From assembly GCA_023417065.1 (NCBI GenBank), contig JAEZGH010000048.1:93129-157128 (forward strand): a DNA stretch of 64,000 nucleotides, written 5' to 3'. Position 1 is the stretch's first letter; every line of letters starts with the position of its first letter. Made by a program: the position numbers and the translations under genes. Shown here piece by piece: positions 59,445 through 64,000 of this stretch. The stretch comes from Bacteroidota bacterium (GTDB taxonomy: Bacteria; Bacteroidota; Bacteroidia; Cytophagales; Cyclobacteriaceae). Below the pieces are notes generated by a model, which saw only the letters and a list, made by a program, of their open reading frames with translations, ran no database searches and was not told the origin of the DNA.

Positions 59445-59901
59445 GCTGTTGGCCCGCGACAGCGCGATCCAGGAATACCTGTTGGGAGGGGTGAACGTAT
59501 TCGACAGCATCCTGATAGTTCATCCATTTTCCTTCGTCGGCTTCAGGGACCAGGATGGTCTTGCCCGACCGCGGAGGCCAGTTCAGTTGAAACGTGTTGC
59601 TTTTTATGCCCGTGGATTCATCCCATTCACCTGCGAAGGCCCACGCAAAAACTTCCTTACCGCTTTTCATCACCGTTGATCCCAAAGGATGATATGGTCC
59701 GGTTGGTATGATGCCGGTTTCCTCCCCGAACTCACGACAGGCTGCAGCGAGCAGATCTTCTCCCTCATCGACCAATCCTTTGGGAATGGTCCAGAAGCCT
59801 TTGTGTTTATTCCTGAAAAACGGTCCGCCGGGATGAACCAGGAAGAAGTTCAGATCATGGTGACGGCGGCACATTAACAATCCCGCGGAGACGGTTTTCA
59901 T
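59428..59901 (-). CDS. Nudix hydrolase
   Basis: 157 residues. Perfect Nudix box GLVDEGEDLLAAACREFGEE followed by TGI, preceded by FWTIPKG. 'SAGLLMCRRHHDLNFFLVHP' is the first strand pair. The layout (short, IPKG before the box, predicted C-terminal 'ADEGKWMNYQDAVEYVHPSQ') resembles Ap4A/MutT-like hydrolases, with no marker fixing the substrate. Third Nudix protein in the window. Overlaps the HAD gene tail-to-tail. Confidence 0.92.
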   Translation of the reverse strand: MKTVSAGLLMCRRHHDLNFFLVHPGGPFFRNKHKGFWTIPKGLVDEGEDLLAAACREFGEETGIIPTGPYHPLGSTVMKSGKEVFAWAFAGEWDESTGIKSNTFQLNWPPRSGKTILVPEADEGKWMNYQDAVEYVHPSQQVFLDRAVAGQQLIFPG

Positions 59902-59917
59902 AAGCTGCGTCGGGAGT

Positions 59918-61006
59918 TTAAACGATAGGCTCTTTTCTTTTATCCTTTTCGTCTTTTACATCATCGCCCAGCAGCATGCCCCATGGTTTTAAATCGGCAA
60001 CATTGTCGAAGATGACTTTGAGCGTAGCTACTGCGGGGATGGCGAGGAACATACCGCCGACACCGCAAAGGGCGCCACCGATTACTACTCCCACGATGGT
60101 AACAAGCGCATTGATACGGACTTTATTTCCAACGATCATCGGAATGAGGAAGTTGTTGTCAATAAACTGTACGACAGCCAGCACAACTGCGGCCCACACG
60201 GCATCATACATATTTTCAGAGCTTACGATTGTAATGAGTATCGTGAAGATATTTGCAATCAGCATCCCGATATAGGGGATGAGATTCAGGATTGCAGCTA
60301 CGAGGGCAAGGAAGATCGGATACTTTATCCCCAGGATGAGAAAGCCAACGCTGTTCAGTGCAAACACAATAGTCATATCGATCAGGAGGCCGAGGATGTA
60401 GTCGCGTCCAATTGTTCTTGCCTGAAACAGCACTTCCCCCACTTTGTCTGACTCCGAACGACTGAATACAGAGATAAAGAACTTTCGGATCAGGTCTTTG
60501 TAGTAGAGGATAAGGAAGGTGTAGACCGGCAGGAACACGAGGTATGAGAGACTTTCCGTTATTGTACCGACAGTCTTCCCGAGCACACTCGGTCCAGAAT
60601 CCTGAATGTTTTTTGCAGTATCCTCTAGATATTCCTTTTGTTGGACTTTACTAATGTGGAATGTGGAGTTGATCCAGTTCTGGAAGTTCTGAACGAGTTC
60701 GGAAATACGTTGTTTGATCGTATCGAAGTCCTCGAGGAAAATAGATATCTGAAACGACAGGAAGTATAAGACTCCGGCAAGTAATGCGAGGGCGATGAAT
60801 ATGGTTACCAGAATAGCGAGGACTTTGGGAAACCGCCACCGTTGAAGCAAATTGGTTACCGGGAGCAGGAGTGTTGCGAGCAACACTGAAAAAAAGAATG
60901 GCACGAGGATGCCCTTCCCGAGGTATAGGATCGTGGCGAGGAGCGAGATAGTTACCAGGTTCAGCGATAGTTTCGCATAAAAGGGAAGCGAGTCGGAGGT
61001 AAACAT
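59918..61006 (-). CDS. AI-2E family (PerM-like) membrane transporter
   Basis: 362 residues from the ATG at 61006; a longer start adds 17 residues. About seven to eight membrane segments with a large loop between segments 3 and 4 ('FDTIKQRISELVQNFQNWIN'), then the family block 'LILGIKYPIFLALVAAILNL', 'IPYIGMLIANIFTILI', 'QFIDNNFLIPMIVGNKVRIN', 'IGGALCGVGGMFLAIPAVAT'. Members include E. coli TqsA and PerM and archaeal Na+/H+ antiporters; the substrate here is not predictable. Confidence 0.92.
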   Translation of the reverse strand: MFTSDSLPFYAKLSLNLVTISLLATILYLGKGILVPFFFSVLLATLLLPVTNLLQRWRFPKVLAILVTIFIALALLAGVLYFLSFQISIFLEDFDTIKQRISELVQNFQNWINSTFHISKVQQKEYLEDTAKNIQDSGPSVLGKTVGTITESLSYLVFLPVYTFLILYYKDLIRKFFISVFSRSESDKVGEVLFQARTIGRDYILGLLIDMTIVFALNSVGFLILGIKYPIFLALVAAILNLIPYIGMLIANIFTILITIVSSENMYDAVWAAVVLAVVQFIDNNFLIPMIVGNKVRINALVTIVGVVIGGALCGVGGMFLAIPAVATLKVIFDNVADLKPWGMLLGDDVKDEKDKRKEPIV

Positions 61007-61060
61007 TGCGGTTGGTTTAGAGCGATTATATCTGAAAAGATATAAACTATATACCAACCA

Positions 61061-61396
61061 TCAGAAAATATGCTTTTTAAGAGTTTGTTCAATCTCCTGA
61101 AAAAACAGTCTGTCATTTCCTTCGCTTAAGGCCGCGCTGTCGGTCTCGCGGATCTGATCGATCACCCGCTGATAGTGCTGCAAGTTCACTGGTGCGATAA
61201 GTAGCTCCTTCAAGGCTGACTTAATGAATTCCTGCCGCACTGGGGTAAGCTCTTTTATGTTATAGTGATCGTGCAGGTATGCGCGGAGGTATCGCTCATC
61301 GAGGAAATCTTTAATCAGGTCGTTCCTGAGGCGTCGGACGAGATCAATGATGTTTTCGGTTGTCCACTTGGTGGAGGCAGGGGGATGTTCTTGCAT
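61061..61396 (-). CDS. hypothetical helical protein
   Basis: 111 residues, all-helical and charged ('IIDLVRRLRNDLIKDFLDER', 'LTPVRQEFIKSALKELLIAP', 'LFFQEIEQTLKKHIF'). No signal or membrane segment. Family not recognised. It lies 54 bp upstream of the transporter start and 22 bp downstream of another small unknown gene on the same strand, so the three may be one transcript. Confidence 0.6.
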   Translation of the reverse strand: MQEHPPASTKWTTENIIDLVRRLRNDLIKDFLDERYLRAYLHDHYNIKELTPVRQEFIKSALKELLIAPVNLQHYQRVIDQIRETDSAALSEGNDRLFFQEIEQTLKKHIF

Positions 61397-61418
61397 GGTG
61401 AGGGTCGTTTAATAGTCG

Positions 61419-61697
61419 TCAGTGCTTTCCGGATACATATTCTGTAAAGCGTTGAAAAGTGGGAAATCCTGCAGACCTTCCTAAAATTTCATTCAGGAGG
61501 GGATTAATCCGGTCGTTGCCAAACCGGAAGAAGGCTGAAACAATATCTGTTTCGCGCGGCTGCTTCATCATATAGTCGTTGAACTTCTTCTTCCATGTTC
61601 TTAAGTCGAACCCAAACCGCTCGTGAAGCTCGTCCCACGTCAAGCTGATGTGCATCTCCGTGAACTCGCGAACCTTCTTGCCAGGATACTCCCGCAT
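61419..61697 (-). CDS. hypothetical small protein
   Basis: 92 residues from the ATG at 61697; the longer frame needs a TTG at 61751 and adds a hydrophobic stretch, so it is less likely but would give a membrane anchor. 'MHISLTWDELHERFGFDLRT' and 'FNDYMMKQPRETDIVSAFFR' suggest a compact helical fold. No family recognised. First gene of a probable small operon with the next unknown gene and the AI-2E transporter. Confidence 0.55.
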   Translation of the reverse strand: MREYPGKKVREFTEMHISLTWDELHERFGFDLRTWKKKFNDYMMKQPRETDIVSAFFRFGNDRINPLLNEILGRSAGFPTFQRFTEYVSGKH

Positions 61698-61751
61698 AAC
61701 CAATTTTAATAGTGCAATGATAGGCAAAAAACTAAAATAATTAGTTAACAA

Positions 61752-62477
61752 TCCACGAAAAATGTTTGCAGCGCCGAGGATGGGAATTGTTCCCGGCGGC
61801 GGGGTAGCCGCCTTCCTAATAAATCAGTTATGCAGGGGCGTGCTCGACCTGCTCACCATCAAACTCGAACTCAGGCTGTTGTTTGGAAGGCCAGAGCGCT
61901 CCGGCACGGGAGGTTCAAGTTTCAGAAGTTTCAAGGTTCAGGGGTGACCGTTGCAGGTAACGGTGGTGCTGCTACGTGGAAGACTCCGTTCTTGTTGGCG
62001 GTTACCTGTTGCCTGTTACAGGTTAATCGCTTATGGAAAAGCCTACTCGACCTGCTCACTCTCAAACTCAAACTCAAACTCACACTGCCGTATTCGAAGG
62101 CACAAGCACGCGCGTGGAGTTTCAAGCCGCTCTTGTTACCTGTTGTTCAGTTGTCCTCCGGGCCAGTGCCACGTATTCATTTTCATTTAAGATAAACGAT
62201 CAGCATCATCAAATGAATTGCCGCATGCATACGAGCCAGACGAGAGTAATTGATCTATCGGGTTTGTTGTTCATTCACCGGAAGACATAATTATATATCT
62301 GTTGAATCAGGTTTCTTCGCAGCGTATTCGGCCGTTCTCCAGCTAGATCAGTAAAACCAAACTCCTCAAACACTATGACCTGATTCAAGCTTTCCACTCT
62401 GCCTGTCTAATTAGTCCTTTAATCCTTCAAGCAATCATTTCACCCTCCTTTGTAGACCTGCCTCTACGAAGAAATAG
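61752..62477. other. non-coding stretch with degenerate repeats
   Basis: About 730 bp with no credible gene. It contains a GC hairpin GGCGGC-GGGGTA-GCCGCC (61795-61812), a 30-bp direct repeat with three differences (61843-61872 and 62046-62075, both starting CTCGACCTGCTCAC and ending in AAACTC units), a TTCAAG/GGTTCAGG stretch (61913-61942) like the one between hisA and hisF, several TTACCTGTT-type units (62001-62150), and then unique sequence to the esterase start. The short frames here have repeat-derived, low-complexity translations. Confidence 0.65.
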
Positions 62478-64000
62478 ATGCTGAGCATGATAAGATCTTT
62501 ACTTCCTGTTTTCTGTTTTTTCCTCCTCTTTGGCCAAATCACTGCCGCCCGCGCGCAACAGGTTTTTAAGACCACTTCCAAGTCAGTCATCGGCTATCTC
62601 GAATATCTTCCGGATGGCTACCATTCAAACAACAACGACTACCCTGTTGTAATTTTTCTTCACGGCACGGGTGAAAGAGGGCCTAGCAGCAATGACCCAC
62701 GCGTTCTGGCTACAGGTAGAGCCCTACTGGAAAAGATCGGTCCCCCGAACTATGTTAAAAAAGGAACCAAGTTCCCCTTTATCCTGATCTCACCTCAGCT
62801 TAAGAAAAGTTACTCAGCCTGGCCGACCGCTTATGTCATGGAAGTCATCGACAAAGTCCTTCAGGAACTCAGGATTGACCGGCGTCGCATTTATATCACC
62901 GGATTGAGTATGGGTGGTTTTGGAACCTGGGCAATGATTGAACAATATCCAAAACTTTTTGCTGCTGCAGCTCCGCTATGTGGTGGTGGTAATACCAGAA
63001 ACGCCAAAGCTATCGCCGACGAGAATCTGCCTGTATGGGCCTTTCACGGGGATGCTGACAACGTGGTGAATGTGAGTCGCAGTATCCAAATGGTCAATGC
63101 GATAAACAGCTACAATCCTAATCCACGGGCAAAGCTATCCATCTATAACGGTGTTAAACACGACGCATGGACACGTGCCTACCGGACTGATCATGCGTAT
63201 CACAATCCGAATGTTTACGAGTGGATGATGGCACAACGCAAGGGCAGTGCTCCAGCGCCTGCAAATGAACTTCCCGTCGCTGATGCCGGACCAGATAGGA
63301 CGATACGCGAGCTGGATGGTCGAGTGGTCATCAACGGCTCCGGGCGAGATAAGGATGGAAGCATCAAGTCGTATGCATGGAGCAAGGTGTCGGGCGGTGC
63401 GGTCGACATGCAAGGCACGAACACCAAGGATCTCAGCATATCGGGGTACACCAAAGGCGCATATGTTTTCAAACTCACCGTTACTGATGACAAAGGCGCC
63501 ACAGGTTCCGATGAAGTCAAAGTTACCGTTGAACAATCATATGCTCCTCCTGTTGCCAACGCAGGTCCGGATGTGACTGTTCAGCTTCCGCAAAACGAAG
63601 TGACGCTGAAAGGTACAGCAACAGCGAAAGACGGAGTGATTAACAATATCAGATGGGAAAAGCTCGAAGGGGGAGAAGTTGAGATGTCGGGCATGAGTTC
63701 GCTTGAACTAAAACTTGAAAACCTCCGGGCAGGAGACTACAAATTCCGCCTGACGGTAAAGACAGACAAGGGTTTGTCGCATTCCGATGAAGTGACCGTG
63801 ACGGTTAAACCGCCTTCAAATGATCCGCCGGTGGTTAACGCGGGCGCGGACGTAGTGGCGAAAGCGTCAGACAAGGAAGTTGTTATTAAGGGTTCTGCCA
63901 AAGATGAAGATGGAAGCATCTCCAAATACGAATGGAAGAAAGTGTCAGGCGGCGACCTGGTACTTGAGAATGCCAATACGAGTGAGGTTACTGTTTCGGG
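62478..64000 (+). CDS. secreted alpha/beta-hydrolase esterase with tandem PKD-type domains (3' end outside window)
   Basis: Open frame from ATG at 62478 through the right edge, over 507 codons without a stop. Signal peptide 1-27 (FLLFGQITAARAQ). Esterase domain: 'PVVIFLHGTGERGPSSNDPR', nucleophile elbow GLSMGG with Ser144, Asp192 in HGDADNVV, His228 in VKHDAWTR: a full catalytic triad as in feruloyl/phospholipase-type carboxylesterases. From about residue 260 three PKD/K319L-like repeats follow, each opening with 'VADAGPD'-type sequence and containing KDGSIKSYAWSKVSGG or variants. Longer family members end in a T9SS sorting domain; here that part is not visible. Confidence 0.9.
   Translation, partial: MLSMIRSLLPVFCFFLLFGQITAARAQQVFKTTSKSVIGYLEYLPDGYHSNNNDYPVVIFLHGTGERGPSSNDPRVLATGRALLEKIGPPNYVKKGTKFPFILISPQLKKSYSAWPTAYVMEVIDKVLQELRIDRRRIYITGLSMGGFGTWAMIEQYPKLFAAAAPLCGGGNTRNAKAIADENLPVWAFHGDADNVVNVSRSIQMVNAINSYNPNPRAKLSIYNGVKHDAWTRAYRTDHAYHNPNVYEWMMAQRKGSAPAPANELPVADAGPDRTIRELDGRVVINGSGRDKDGSIKSYAWSKVSGGAVDMQGTNTKDLSISGYTKGAYVFKLTVTDDKGATGSDEVKVTVEQSYAPPVANAGPDVTVQLPQNEVTLKGTATAKDGVINNIRWEKLEGGEVEMSGMSSLELKLENLRAGDYKFRLTVKTDKGLSHSDEVTVTVKPPSNDPPVVNAGADVVAKASDKEVVIKGSAKDEDGSISKYEWKKVSGGDLVLENANTSEVTVS

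Noticed and set aside
61830..62290. Overlapping small frames and possible CRISPR in the repeat-rich gap
   Set aside because: Only two diverged 30-bp repeats 203 bp apart, no regular spacing and no cas genes; frames translate low-complexity repeats.

Overview
The window comes from a Bacteroidota chromosome, most likely a Cytophagales-type free-living heterotroph; genus cannot be read from the sequence. The signs are a SusC/SusD pair, a type IX secretion cargo with a gliding-motility C-terminal domain next to a PorP/SprF-type protein, methionine synthase split over two polypeptides, near-absence of Shine-Dalgarno sites, and several intergenic TAnnTTTG boxes, which is the -7 element of the Bacteroidota housekeeping sigma factor. 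No phage, insertion sequence, CRISPR array or tRNA was found; it reads as ordinary, gene-dense core chromosome with strong regulatory RNA content.

Layout. 1-0.9 kb: end of an ECF sigma factor gene and its coupled anti-sigma-like partner. 0.9-2.6 kb: an FtsE-like ATPase, a small transaldolase/fructose-6-phosphate aldolase and the SRP RNA gene. 2.6-12.5 kb: mixed housekeeping and envelope genes (GNAT, Tat-exported Gfo/Idh/MocA oxidoreductase, YidD, a Nudix protein with a degenerate NMN adenylyltransferase domain followed by PRPP synthetase, NIPSNAP protein, LtaS-like sulfatase, CysS). 12.6-23.0 kb: a nutrient-uptake locus with LacI-type operator, leader hairpin, SusC, SusD, terminator, a large FG-GAP/ASPIC-UnbV lipoprotein and a convergent FG-GAP protein with a CxxCH motif. 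23.1-30.4 kb: DUF72, a small winged-helix regulator operon sharing a 25-bp operator with a DUF1579 gene, riboflavin synthase, PAP2 phosphatase, a membrane histidine kinase with an extra C-terminal domain, and a lipoamide-dehydrogenase-like flavoprotein without redox cysteines.

30.4-37.7 kb is a complete compact histidine operon in the order hisG-D-C-B-H-A-F-IE on the minus strand. It is preceded by a 25-residue leader peptide with five consecutive His codons and alternative stem-loops ending in a terminator: a textbook attenuator, and the clearest undescribed element here. 37.8-53.6 kb holds a TPR lipoprotein, a CoA-type Nudix hydrolase, an LRR protein, gyrB, ppk1, the T9SS cargo and PorP-SPOR fusion, ppx, and a three-gene overlapping cluster of two LVIVD-type lipoproteins and a beta-barrel. 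53.7-58.6 kb is a methionine module: a SAM-I-class riboswitch, two-piece metH, and metF. 58.6-64 kb: HAD phosphatase, Nudix, AI-2E-family permease, two small unknown genes, a 0.7-kb non-coding stretch with degenerate repeats, and a truncated esterase with PKD repeats running off the end.

Start codons were moved from the longest-ORF position where a signal peptide, family alignment, or a terminator overlapping the longer start argued for it.
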